Source: Harmonia axyridis (taxonomy: Eukaryota > Arthropoda > Insecta > Coleoptera > Coccinellidae). Taken from it: DNA of 64,000 nucleotides. The position numbers and the translations under genes are program-made. The first letter of the stretch is position 1, and the number at the start of each line of letters is the position of its first letter. Shown here one piece after another: positions 35,575 to 47,144 of the stretch. Location of the stretch: assembly GCF_914767665.1 (NCBI RefSeq), contig NC_059502.1:4836001-4900000 (forward strand), given 5' to 3'. The notes below the pieces were generated by a model. That model was not told where the DNA came from, did not search any database, and worked only from the letters and a program-made list of their open reading frames with translations.

Positions 35575-38500
35575 ATAAGGCGGCTTATTATGATGACGCC
35601 AAAGGGCTGAACGAATTAATTATGTCCCTTCAGAGCTGGAGCATCTAATGAAGGTAATGCTCTTTTATTAACTGGATAAGATAGCCCACGTTCAAAATGC
35701 AATTCTACACAACAATGGGCCGGGTAGAATGGCTCTCATTCACCCTCATACCTTGCAGATAACTAATGCCATTTCCTTTGGCTATGAATGAAACAATGAT
35801 CCTTGTCAGAAATCCAAATTCATGTAAAACGAATTTTGCTTTCAACTGCTTGACCACCTAGCTTAATCTCCAGATCTGGCCCCCCAGTGATTACTGCCTT
35901 TCTGCATACTTCTAAAGAATACTCCATAGTAAGGAATTTGACTCTAATGAAGAAGTGAGTGCCGAGGTTGAATTCTATTTCAAAAGCAAAGACTAATCTT
36001 TCTACAGAAAAAGTTTCGAAGAGTTAGAGAAGCATTGGAGTACACTCTTGTAGTCTTCAAGGTTACTATGTTGGCAAATCAAATGTATTTTTACTGGCTA
36101 GACACAACTGAAAGAAGAGTTTGTTAAGAGCTGTAAAGAATATTTCAAAGGCCTTTTTGATGTTACAATAATTTACAAAGACTCTATAAAATGATGATTC
36201 GAATGTTCATGCCGAGTTTCAGGAGAACTGCATCATCAGAACCAAAAATGTAGATCAGCAAAGAAAAATAATTACATCATCATGAATCACATCTCATAAG
36301 TATATGAATGAAAGTTCATCTGAACCAATTTCGATCCAATAAACGTCTCTTCCCATATTCCACTTATTGGAGTAACTGAACCCAAATGAAAAATCGCTGT
36401 CGATAACCCAACAAGATTGAAGCATCCTATACAAAATCTCTCATTTTCAAGAAACATCTCCTCTTGTTTGCGCCTTTTCAAAGAGCCATTGTCCTCATTA
36501 AATGTCATATAAGGCGGCTTATTATGATGACGCCAAAGCGCTGAACGAATTAATTATGTCCCTTCAGAGCTGGAGCATCTAATGAAGGTAATGCTCTTTT
36601 ATTAACTGGATAAGATAGCCCACGTTCAAAATGCAATTCTACACAACAATGGGCCGGGTAGAATGGCTCTCATTCACCCTCATACCTTGCAGATAACTAA
36701 TGCCATTTCCTTTGGCTATGAACAAAACAATGATCCTTGTCATAAATCCAAATTCAAGTAAAACGAATTTTGCTTTCAACTGCTTGACCACCTAGCTGTT
36801 CTGACCCCCTAGTGATTACTGCCTTTCTGCATACCTCGAAAGAATGCTCCAGAGTAAGAAATTTGGCTCTAATGAAAAAGTGAGTGCCAAGGTTGAATTC
36901 TATTTCAAAAGCAAAGACTAATCATTCTATAGAAAAAGTTTCGAAGAGTTAGAAAAGTATTTGAGTATACTCTTGAAGTCTTGAAGGTTACTATGTTGGC
37001 AAATAAAATCGAATGTATTTTTACTGGCTAGACACAACTGAAAGGAGAGTTAGTTAACAGCTGTAAAGAATATTTCAAAGGCCTTTTTGATGTAACAATA
37101 ATTCATAAAGACTCTATAAAATGATAATTCGAATGTTCATGCCGAGGTTCAGGAGATTTGCATCATCAGAACCGATATTGTTGATCAGCAACCAACAACA
37201 TTTACGTTATCATGAATCACATCTCATAAGTATATAAATACAGTCTTCTGGTCTCCATGAGTGTTTTAGACAACTGAATGAAGGTTCATCTTAACAAATT
37301 ACGATCCAATGAACGTCTCTTCACAGATTCCACTTATTGGAGTTACTGATCCCAAATGAGAAACCGCTGTCGATAACCCAACTAGATTGAAGCATCCTAT
37401 ACAAAATCTCTCATTTTCAAGAAACATCCCCTGTTGTTTGCGCCTCTTTAAAGAGCCATTGTCCTCATTAAATGTCATATAAGGCGGCTTATTATGATGA
37501 CGCCAAAGCGCTGAACGAATTAATTATATCCCTTCAGAGCTGGAGCATCTAATAAAGGTAATGCGCTTTTATTAACTGGCTAAGATAGCCCACGTTCAAA
37601 ATGCAATTCTACACAACAATGGGCCGGGTAGAATGGCTCTCATTCACCCTCGTACCTTGCAGATAACTAATGTTATTTCTTCTAGCTATGAATAAAACAA
37701 TGATCCTTGTCAGAAGTCCAAATTCAAGTAAAACGAATTTTGCTTTCAACTGCTTGACCACCTAGCTTAATCCACAGATCTGACCCCCCAGTGATTACTG
37801 CCTTTCTGCATACCTCGAAAGAATGCTCCAGAGTAAGGAATTTGACTCTAATGAAGAAGTGAGTGCCGAGATTGAATCCTATTTCGAAAGCAAAGAGGAA
37901 TCTTTCTACAGAAAAGGTTTCGGAGAGTTAGAGAAATATTGGAGTACACTCTTGAAGTCTTTAAGGTTACTATGTTGACAAATAAAATCGAATGTATTTT
38001 TACTGGCTAGACACAACTGAAAGAACAGTTAGTTAACAGCTGTAAAGAATATTTCAAAGGCCTTTTTGATGTTACAATAATTTATAAAGACTCTATAGAA
38101 TGATGATTCGAATATTCATGCCGAGTTTCAGTAGAACCACATAATCAGAACACATAATTTGGATCAGCAACCAACAACAATTTCATCATCATGAATCACA
38201 TCTCATAAGTAAATAAATACAGTCTTCTGGTCTCCAAGAGTGCATTGAGCGCATGAATAAAGGTTCATCTCCAATCCAATAAACGTCTCTTCCCAGATTT
38301 CACTTATTGGAGTAACTGAACCCAAATGAAAAAGCGCTGTCGATAACCCAACAAGATTGAAGCATCCTACACATAATCTCTCATTTTCAAGAAACATCCC
38401 CTCTTGTTTGCGCCTCTTTAAAGAGCCATTGTCCTCATTAAATGTCATATAAGGCGGCTTATTATGAGGACGCCAAAGCGCTGAACGAATTAATTATGCT

Positions 38501-38694
38501 TAGAGCTGGAGCATCTAATAAAGGTAATGCGCTTTTATTAACTGGCTAAGATAGCCCACGTTCAAAATGCAATTCTACACAACAATGGGCCGGGTAGAAT
38601 GGCTCTCATTCACCCTCATACCTTGCAGATAACTAATGCCATTTCCTTTGGCTATGAACTCGGAGACAATTAATCAAAATACCTTGCAAACAAC

Positions 38695-39355
38695 TACGTA
38701 ACGTTTCTCCCCCTTCAGGATGATATATTGAAAACGTCTGCGGTAGTCGGCGGCCCTCTTTGCAGCAAATAATGGTATGTTTTACCCATTTCCGCGAAGT
38801 TTCGAACGTCACTTCTCGCTCTTGGGTGGCGAAACGTATTTTGAAACACCTGCGAAGTGAGCTTGGAAAAAATTAACAGGAATGAGTGGTGTAATTTGTC
38901 ATTCGGGGGAGGGGTGGTTTTTGATGTAGTTGTGGTTAGAAACAAGGGGAAGTTTAAGGGTTGAATGTAGGGGGTTCAAATAGGCTGGGTAGTCTGGTGG
39001 CCGAAGATTTTTAGGCCCAACTTATCTTCTGATTAAAAAAAAAACGATTGGTACGTGTCAGTAAAGAACTTCTAGGAAGCCATAGCTTTTATTTCCGGTA
39101 TGTAGAATTCCAAAATTATGGTTCTATTTCTGATAAATGAATGGAATTTTATGTAGAATTATTTTTGCTGTTAAGGAAAATCTTCAGATGTTTTTTTAAT
39201 TCAAATATGGAAAGATTTGTTCTTTTTGGTAATCATTGTTAATAATAAGTTGGCTTATATACTATACTTTCTCCCTAGACTTGACTCTTTTAGAAGAATT
39301 ACGGCAAAAAATCTCGCTGAAGTTGAGCAGATCACTCCTGAAGTCGTTGAGAGAA
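38695..39355. other. Intergenic, no gene
   Basis: 38700-38870 is GC-richer (GGTAGTCGGCGGCCCTC) with a 76-codon minus frame of no recognisable kind. The rest is AT-rich. Confidence 0.35.
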
Positions 39356-39360
39356 GTGTA

Positions 39361-40320
39361 CAGGGTGTCCCAAATTGCTCACTAAAGAAGTTTGATACTT
39401 AGAGAATAATCTTCAAGTATCCATTTTTTCGAAATAATAAAATATCGGAGAGCAGATGAAATCAATCTAGTTCTCGAGTTTCTGAAAAATTACCGTTTCA
39501 TATATTTCGTTTTATCTCGGTTTTTGTTCGAGATATTCGAAAAATTCTAATTTTTTCAGTCATTTTTGTGATTAATATGATACTCATAACAGATCATAGG
39601 CATTTATTACATTTTCAGGAATATAAAGGAGGTTTGATGTTTCTCAAATGGGACACCTTATATTTTTCAACGCAGTTTTACAGCTGCAAATTTGTCGAAA
39701 AGCATCCCATTATCAGTTCTTCAAAAATGTCATCCGTTTCGAAGATACTGAGTTTTCAAATTTATATTGTAGTGACTCTGTAGCCTCAAGAGATGGCGTT
39801 ATGGGTGTCGTGTCACACTTTACTTCGTCCCCGACGGATTTATAGGTGTCGCCACGTTGCAGCAGAGCCACCTCTCCACGATGGTGTGGCATGAGAGGGT
39901 GTGTCTTAGGCAGAGATTAATGGATTGCCTAACTGAAGAGTCCACCAGCGTTCTCAGGATGTAACACCGTAATCCCCTGAGAGAGGGCGCACCTATAAAT
40001 AATTTGGCTTGAGAACGTCTCGCCAAAATATATGATTTTTTCATTTATTTCGAACTTTGATTCCTTTTGTATACATTGTAATCAAATCATCTATAGGGTG
40101 TCCCATTCGATTAAAAGTTAATAATCTCTCACAGATTAGTGGAGAGTTGGAGTATTTTAAATGGGACGAAAGTACAGGGTGTTCCAAATGCTATGCTCAC
40201 TGAAAGCATCCCAGGAACTATAAGACTTAGAGAACGTTTTGGAATTTTTTGAATATATCGACCAGAAGCCAAGATATAGCGAATGAGTTGAAACAGTCAT
40301 TTTTCAGAACGCCCTGTAAC
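39361..40320. mobile_element. Composite of ACAGGGTGTCCCAA-type foldback MITEs
   Basis: 39361-39730 aligns with 8173-8600 (ATATGATACTCATAACAGAT, AAATGGGACACCTTATATTTTTC). At 40094 a new end, ATAGGGTGTCCCATTCG, appears, and at 40173 another, TACAGGGTGTTCCAAATG, running to CGCCCTGTAA near 40316. 39780-40040 between them is a GC-richer spacer of unknown origin. It is probably two or three insertions into each other. Confidence 0.65.
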
Positions 40321-40324
40321 TCGA

Positions 40325-41440
40325 GAATGAATCAACATAAACAATTAGCCAAAATTTCATTGATGTTTTGGGTTCAATGAAGATTTATTTCCATGAAAAT
40401 TTCATTTTCAACTCTTACAGTAAATGTGTTATTTCCCCAATTCGCAACAACGATAATCCAGACATCAAAAACCATGAATAACTGTCAGAAATCAAGATGT
40501 TCTCATTCGGATTCGTAACCCTCTTTGTACCAGATTCAAATTAGGTTGTACAAATCCTAATCACGAAATAACTCTTGGTTTTACGCTCGAGAAGCACAGC
40601 CACCAGACAGCGTTAATCTACAGGTATAATTATGTGCTATCTACATTTTCTCATTATGAACACTCGCAGAGATTTACCCTGATTATTCTCCAGTGCCCAG
40701 ATGGACCACAAGTCATGAAGTATGAAACAATATCGTTTTCTTCCTCTCTTATCCTTTATTAAGTAGGTTTTGAGTGTTGAAGTTTCAGAATTATGTGGTG
40801 TAAAATTTATGCGATATCTTTTTGAGGTTATTGTTATGTCAGTTTAATAGATAAGATTGTTTCGTTTCAGGGATGATTGGATGGAGAGGAGATTTGAAAT
40901 ATTCTTTGGAGCGAGTTGGTCCAATGTTTGTTAGTCCCCTTTTTACAGTGCCGAAGAAGGAGAAGCAAAATTTCATCATTTTAGGTTAGAAGTACTGAAA
41001 TAATTTGGAATTAAGAAAAATAAAAGGCATTCAAGAATATGTAGAATAATTCAGACCTAGTGTGAATATCCTTTCCTTCGAGAAGGTGAAAATTTGTCCC
41101 AAAGGGTTTTCCAATAGAAATTATACAATTTAAAATATACGCTTTGATAATGGAAATAAATAAGGTTTAATAATGATTAGAAATTGTTGAATCAAAAACA
41201 GTGATCATTTGTGAATAGTGGGAGGAAGTTAAGAAGAAATCATGGACGATATTATTCATTCAATCTACTCCCTATTTGTGGTATGGTTGACAAATTTGAA
41301 AGTGCTACCAATTACGACTCAATACTTGGTACTGGTGCTCTCATGAAGAAACCACATGTTTTAAACACTTTATTAGCTATTCATCAACATACCCTTCAGC
41401 AACCATTGATGACTTCCAATCCCAAGGTTTCTTTAATGTA
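40325..41440. other. Intergenic; one worn transposase trace
   Basis: 41104-41216 (GGTTTTCCAATAG...GAAATTGTTGAATCAAAAACAG) is related to the relic at 33874. A 78-codon frame at 41211-41447 has no motif. Otherwise AT-rich sequence with nothing recognised. Confidence 0.35.
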
Positions 41441-41444
41441 TAGC

Positions 41445-42330
41445 TAGGGATTTATTGAGCCAAGTAGCTTGACATTTTAACCAACTACTTTACTTGAAAA
41501 TCGAGCTCGTGAAAAATTACATACTTGAGCTTGACTTGACTTTATTTTAGATTTTTATTGCTTGACTTAATATCAAGCTACTTGATATTACTTGAGCTTG
41601 ATATGCACGCGTCGCACGGCATATATTTCTGCAATCTCGTGCGCGCTTATACTAAATAAGGGGATTCCTCGAGCGCCGAGAGACTGAAGCATTCGCCAGT
41701 GTGACTTCATTAGTAGTTTTCTCACATCTGTATGAAATCTATTGGTAAATTTTGGTAGTTTCAGAAATATCTTCCCAAACTTGGCCAAAATGGCCAAGGA
41801 TTTTTTGTCAACGCCAGCATCTTCAGCTCCTGTTGAAAGCCAATTTTCCAGATCTGCTCTTACAGTTACAAAAATCCGCAATAGGTTAGGCGGCGAATCT
41901 GTAAGATGCCTATGTGTCTTAGATCCTGGATGTAAAATTATGAAATCGAACAAAGCCTGGAGGTTTCTCAATATCAAGAAACTTTATATTTTTATTATTT
42001 TTCATTTTCTTTTGATTTATAGTGATTTAATTTATGTTTCTATTTCAGAAATTTGATATTTTCGGTTGTTTTATACAATTAGTTAAAAAGTTAAAAGTGT
42101 TTTTTTGCTAGGTTCCTTCTCATTTCATCATTTGTTTATTGATGTAACACTACACAATAAAACTACTAAAAATCAAGTAGCTTGATATGACTCAAGTACG
42201 TCATAAATAAATACTTTACTTGACTTAGTATTGAAAAACTACTTTACTACTACTTGACTTGAGCTTGACTTGAAATCAAGTCAAGCTCAAGCCAAGTAGC
42301 TTGAAAATCAAGCCAAGCCGTGAATCCCTA
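41445..42330 (+). mobile_element. hAT-derived element, copy 1
   Basis: The ends are TAGGGATT and AATCCCTA, with subterminal stretches full of CAAGTAGCTTGA and CTTGACTTGA words in both directions, typical of hAT transposase-binding arrays. The centre encodes LAKMAKDFLSTPASSAPVES and QFSRSALTVTKIRNRL (41785-41885), the hAT C-terminal dimerisation domain. I found no matching 8-bp duplication, so one flank may have been rearranged. Confidence 0.82.
41742..42056 (+). pseudogene. hAT transposase C-terminal dimerisation domain
   Basis: The open frame of about 100 codons includes ASSAPVESQFSRSALTVTKI, the hallmark of the hATC domain (S..PSER.FS.AG....R..L), then CLCVLDPGCKIMKSNKAW. The catalytic region, BED finger and start are absent, so only the end of the gene was captured. 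Confidence 0.82.
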
Positions 42331-42933
42331 CCCCTGAGCTTCTCACCCTGGAGCGACGGTCCCAATCGCTACGCCACTGCCTGCCAGCCCATCCCTGCAC
42401 TTCATCCTTGTCCGTAGAAAATCCACATGTATTCGTCCTGGCGATTATTCAAACTGGTTAATGCGAACAGGACGAATAAAACGTAGTTGACAAATCCACT
42501 ATATGCGTCAGAACGTTTCTTTTTCCTTTGAGGCACCTTTTTTCCAACGTCATTCTAAATTGCTCACCCGTCAGTGTGTAGTCCAGTTGTATGTCCTTGT
42601 TTTGATGTGTGTATCGGCGTGGGCAAATAATTCCAGGATTTATCTTGTTTGTTGCCCACGTAAAGGGAGCTTTGGGCTTCGATACACGGGGATCAGTGTG
42701 ATGTGATCAGATTTTCCAAAGATTGATGGGGACTATTATTATCGGAATATAACCGATTTGTAAACTCATCCTCTATGCATCATTCGGAAAAATTGCTAGT
42801 TATCACAGCTATGCTACCACAAACTCTGCTATATTCTTTATGCCTTAGCACAGAACTTCCAAATTCAAATTATCACCTACTCATTATGAATTGAAGTTGT
42901 TCAACCGATTGTCTGAATTGATACAATTTTTAG
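42331..42933. other. Spacer between two hAT copies
   Basis: At 42335-42395 the minus strand reads CAGTGGCGTAGCGATTGGGA, resembling a pol III A box, followed by GTCGCTCCAGGGTGAGAAGC. A tRNA-derived SINE head is possible but no B box is visible. The 67-codon frame at 42503-42706 is unconvincing. Confidence 0.3.
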
Positions 42934-42941
42934 ATCAGATA

Positions 42942-43779
42942 TAGGGATTCACGGCTTGGCTTGATTTTTTAAGCTACTTGGCTTGATTTCAAGTCAAGTG
43001 GTGGTTTTTCAATCTCGAGTCAAGTATTTATTTATCAAGTACTTGAATCATATCAAGCTACTTGATTTTTAGCAGATTTATCGTATAGTGTCACATCAAT
43101 AAAGAAAATGATCAAATGAGAGGATACCTTGCAAAAAACACTTTTATTTATCAAACTTATTGTATAGAACAACCGAACATATCAACTTTTTTGAAATAGA
43201 AACATAAACACTATAAATCATAACAAAATAAAAATAATAAAAAAATAAAGTTTCTTAATACTGAGAAACCTCCAGGCCTTGTTCGATTTCATAATTTTCC
43301 ATCCAGGATCTAAGACACATGAGGCATATTATAGATTTGTCGCCTAACCTATTGCGGGTTTTAGAAACTGTAAGACCAGCTCTGGGAAATTGTCTTTCAA
43401 CAGGAGCTAAAGATGCTGACATTGATAAAAAAAACCTTGTCCATTTTGGCCAAGTATGAAAAGATATTCCTGAAACTACCAAAAGATTTCATAGAAATGT
43501 GTGAAAACTACTAATAAATTCACACTGGCGAATGCTTCAGTCTCTCGGTGCTCGGGGAATCCCCTTATTTATTCTAAGCGCGCACGAGATTGTAGAAATA
43601 TATGCCGTGCGACGCGTGCATATCAAGCACAAGTAATATCAAGTAGCTTGATATCAAATCAAGCAATAAATCTCTAAAATCAAGTCAAATCAAGCTCAAG
43701 TATGAAATTTTTCACGTGCTTGATTTTCAAGTCAAGTAGTTAATTAAAATGTCAAGCTACTTGGCTTGATGAATCCCTA
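42942..43779 (-). mobile_element. hAT-derived element, copy 2, with 8-bp target duplication
   Basis: TIRs TAGGGATTC and GAATCCCTA are bordered by ATCAGATA on both sides (42934-42941, 43780-43787), the 8-bp duplication expected for hAT. The minus frame 43482-43255 reads SMSASLAPVERQFPRAGLTV and SKTRNRLGDKS, the dimerisation domain. It is inverted relative to copy 1 and separated from it by about 610 bp. Confidence 0.92.
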
Positions 43780-43789
43780 ATCAGATATA

Positions 43790-44160
43790 TAAGTTTCAAA
43801 AAGAGAATAAAATCTGTATCACTTACAAAATGTTTCTATAGCATAAACGAATATTTCCATGATACTTTTCTGAATAGTTAGGTATTTGTTTTATTATTGT
43901 TGTCATCCTCTCTACTGAATTGTAATTTGTTTATTCAATTTTTTTTTCTCTATGCTGTGAATTATCTCATACATTTCTAATGTCTGAAGGGATCCAAAAA
44001 TGTAATTATTATTATATTATGTCAATCATTCTAGGTACAGTTCACACTATAATTTCATCGCAATGTCTGTCATTTTCAATTTTTATAATTTTTATAATAT
44101 TTATTGTATGTAAAATAGATATATCCCTACTTCAGAAAATTCAATACTGAATAGAAAAGT
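43790..44160. other. Intergenic, no gene seen
   Basis: AT-rich sequence upstream of the poly(A) region of the hydrolase gene; no frames. Confidence 0.4.
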
Positions 44161-44164
44161 AACA

Positions 44165-44170
44165 TTTATT
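44165..44170 (-). terminator. Poly(A) signal AATAAA of the hydrolase gene
   Basis: The minus strand has AATAAA about 63 nt after the stop codon at 44233, a normal distance for an insect 3' end. Confidence 0.65.
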
Positions 44171-44232
44171 CAAAATATATCACAACAAATAACAACAGTC
44201 ACATAATAATATTTTTAATGGTAAGGTTGAAA

Positions 44233-46575
44233 TCACACAGATTTATAGAAAATATGATTTCCAATAGTCTTAACTTCTTTACAGTTCCTTATCCAACTTG
44301 GATATTTCTTCATTTTCTTGCTGTGGAAATGGTCGCATCCACCAGTAGGGTCTTCGCTTGCTGGGGCATCATAGATTCTAAAATGAAAAAAAAATTGATT
44401 ATCAAAATGCTCGAAATATAAATTATTGTCTGGAATTAACAACCATCAAGCAAAAATAAAAAGTTGGCAATCCCGTTATTTATAATTACGAAAGCAGTTC
44501 CAATATGACCCAAGTAAGCCAATAAATACGCTGCTAGGAATTGTGTGTAAAATGAAATGTGCAAAAGGTAATAAACTGAGAACGAAGTAAATATTAATTA
44601 GAAAAAACCTTTATTACGCAAGACCAGTTCGAATATTTTTTTATTTCATTTGTTTTGTCAAACTGTAAAGTTGTGATAAATAATTCAGAATATTTTTTTT
44701 TCCAAAAAATAGTCTTTCAAGAGTCAAAAGTTATAACTATTTATACTAGGTAAGTAATTAAGTAACAATTGAATTCATTTCATTCTGAAATCTGAATAAT
44801 ATGTGAATGAGAAATATTCGAAGAAAAAAATGAATTTTCTTTAGAACTTTTTCACCTAAGCCGAATTTGGAAAAATTGGAAATAAAAAGTGTTTTATGTA
44901 AAAATAGGAATCTATGGTTAAATTTAATGTACAACCCAAATGCTTGCCCTGTATATCAATAATTCGAAAATTCCCGAATCTGAACTTGTTCCATACTCTG
45001 ATAAAAAAGATATTTCGAAAACACTTACGAATTTGCTAACTGTAGGATTTTCTGAAAGGTGCTAGGATCGCCGATGGCGATGTCAGTTTTTCCATTCCAA
45101 GATGAGAATTGTAAACGTTTACGACATACGTCTCCAATTACGCTACCTCCCCAATATGACTTATTGGCTCTAGCTCTATTCTTAATCACCCAAGCAACCC
45201 ATCTTTGCCCTTCTACTGGTTCACCTCTAGCTTCACCATAAATTGTTTTTGCAAAAATTTCTCTATCGGTCAGAGCCTCTGTAACTAGAAGTTAAAATGG
45301 AATCAATCACCATATTATTCTGTGCTTGGTCCAGGCATTAGGCCAATTGAAAAGTCCCCGATCTGATACACAGATGGCGGTACTAGTACCTATTAAATCT
45401 ATAAGGTTTTTAGTTAGTACCAACCTTTAAATGATACGTGTCAAAATTTGACAGCAGTCCGACCATTAGTTTATGAAATATTGCGTTGTGAGTGTAGCTA
45501 CTTTTGTTATTTGAAAAAATTAAAAAAAAAAGAATTTCGTGTAGGTACTGATAAAATATTGCTTTTTGAAGGAAAAAATACAGTTGAAGCAAAATCTTGC
45601 TATGATGAAGAGTTTCCGGGGTCTGCACCAGGAAAATCAACCATCATTGATTGATATGCTAAGTTTTAACGTGGTGAAATTAGCACCTAAGACGAACGCA
45701 GTGGACGCCCAAAAGAGGCTGTCACCGACGAAAAAATCAAAAAAGTTTCGTATGAAGCTGTTTAAGTGCAATAAACCTAAATTTTTGCGTCGATATGTGA
45801 CAATGGATGAAACATGGCTCCATCATTTCACTCCGGAGTCCAATCGACAGTCAGCTGAGTGGACTGCACACGATGAACCGAATCCAAAGCGAGAAAAGAC
45901 ACAACAGTCAGCTGGCAAGGTTATGGCATCAGTATTCGGGGATGCGCAAGGTATAATATTAATTGATTACCTCCAAAAGGACCAGACCATTAACAGCGAT
46001 TTTTATATAGCGTTATTGGATAGTTTAAAGGATGAAATCGTTAAAAAAACGGCCCCATTCGTAGAAAAAAGGTGCTGTTTTATCAAGACAATGCGCCGTG
46101 TCATAAATCAATGAAAAAAATGGCAAAATTTCATGAATTGGGCTTCGAATTGCTTCTGGATCCACCGTATTCGCCAGATCTGTCCCCCAGCGACTTTTTT
46201 CTGTTCTCAGACCTCGAAAAATTGCTCGCTGGAAAGAAATTTAGCGCCAATGAAGAAGTAATCGCCGAAACTAAGGCCTATTTTGAAGCAAAAGACAAAT
46301 CGTACGACAAAAATAGTATTGAAAAGTTGGAAGATCGCTATAATCGCTGTATCGCACTCGAAGGCAACTATGTTGAATAATAAAATCGAATTTTGCCAAA
46401 AAAATATGTTTCACTATGGAAGACCGGGGACTTAAATAAAGGAAAATTATTAAAATATTTCAAGTACTTAATATTGAATATATTTCGAACGTTTAACAGA
46501 GTATAAATAAATTAACACATTACCTGCCACATACATAGCACTTATCAAAACGGCTGTGATAACAAATGAACGCAT
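44233..46575 (-). CDS. cwh: Secreted SleB-type cell wall hydrolase (cwh), spliced, bacterial origin
   Basis: Three exons: 46575-46524, 45278-45029 and 44377-44233 (52, 250, 145 nt; 148 codons plus stop). Donors and acceptors are GTAATG/TTACAG and GTAAGT/TTTTAG, and phases agree. Residues 1-17 (MRSFVITAVLISAMYVA) form a signal peptide. The rest is one Hydrolase_2 domain: IYGEARGEPVEGQRWVAWV with the catalytic Glu of SleB enzymes in GEARGE, then NRAR, SYWGG, DVCRKRLQFSSWN, EDPTGGCDHFHS, PSWIRNC and TIGNHIFY at the C-terminus. SleB enzymes cleave peptidoglycan glycan strands. Secretion suggests an antibacterial or gut role. Such genes in ladybirds are known as lateral acquisitions from bacteria. 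Intron 1 (1.25 kb) holds a mariner; without it the intron would be about 150 bp. Codons look AT-rich, like the host. Confidence 0.92.
45338..46434 (+). mobile_element. Mariner (DD34D) copy 6, inside hydrolase intron 1
   Basis: The 5' end TTAGGCCAATTGAAAAGTCC is intact; the 3' TIR is cut after ACCGGGGACTT. It lies antisense to the host gene. It is one of the longer copies: 182-codon (45566-46114) and 102-codon (46072-46380) frames overlap by a frameshift. They include RRYVTMDETWLHHF (first Asp), YQDNAPCHKS and YSPDLSPSDFFLFSDL (second and third). A deletion removes much of the HTH between TDEKIKK and FKCNKPEF. It adds about 1.1 kb to the intron without touching the splice sites. Confidence 0.9.
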
Positions 46576-46662
46576 ATTCGAATATTTTGCAATCTTCGCT
46601 GACTAATGAACTTCACTCCACAAATGTTGCCGGTCAAGTTCATCTCGCAAGTGCTTGATATC

Positions 46663-46670
46663 TTTATATA
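46663..46670 (-). promoter_or_regulatory. TATA box of the hydrolase gene
   Basis: TATATAAA on the minus strand lies about 90 nt upstream of the ATG at 46575, giving a predicted 5' UTR of roughly 60 nt. This eukaryotic promoter element supports host-adapted expression. Confidence 0.65.
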
Positions 46671-46679
46671 CCCACACAG

Positions 46680-47095
46680 AGGCTTAGGTCAACAAAAGAG
46701 CGGTGATTCCCCAATCCCCAGGTCCTCTTATCTTCTTTGAATTACACTGAATCAAATGAGATTGCCAGATTGAGATAGGACAAGATTGGTCAGGAACTTT
46801 TTTGATTTTAATGCTGCGTTAGCTGAAATTTTAGCATGATTGATGTGAACAGTTTGAATTTATTTATTGTTAATTTATATCACCGTTTCTGCGCGGTTCT
46901 TTCTGAATTTCTAGACTCGAAATCATTAATGGAACAAATCTATCCAATTATTTCGGAGTTGTGCCAAAAACCAGAGAAAGCCGCCAATTTCATTGAATTA
47001 AAATTCAGTTAGCAGTTCCAAAATTTTGCCACCAACTTCTATTCAAATTTTCTTGTCAATTTCGATGTATTACGAACAACTGATTCATAATTCAA
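46680..47095. other. Upstream flank of the hydrolase gene, no gene
   Basis: No frame or repeat. It may hold further promoter elements, which I cannot define by eye. Confidence 0.35.
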
Positions 47096-47144
47096 CCGTT
47101 TTGCCAATAAGAATGACACAATTTAAAATTTTTCTAATGGCAAT

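Larger units (their letters stand above)
34640..38690. repeat. Tandem array of about 970-bp units carrying a mariner remnant
   Basis: AAGGCGGCTTATTATGATGA recurs at about 35578, 36511, 37483 and 38452 (spacing 933, 972, 969). Each full unit has a mariner 3' remnant (CTGCTTGACCACCTAGCT, GAATGCTCCAGAGTAAG, frame end before AATAAAATCGAATG), a middle part with CATCATGAATCACATCTCATA, and a block of about 300 bp that is almost identical between units. The first unit has been opened by an RTE insertion. The last ends at about 38660 after TTTGGCTATGAA. Confidence 0.88.

Noticed and set aside
42335..42395. tRNA or SINE-like A box on the minus strand
   Set aside because: No B box, cloverleaf or tail was visible, so no tRNA or SINE call is made.
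44233..46575. Possibility that the hydrolase is bacterial contamination
   Set aside because: It is split by two GT/AG introns in agreeing phases, has TATA and poly(A) signals, and contains an insect mariner in an intron.
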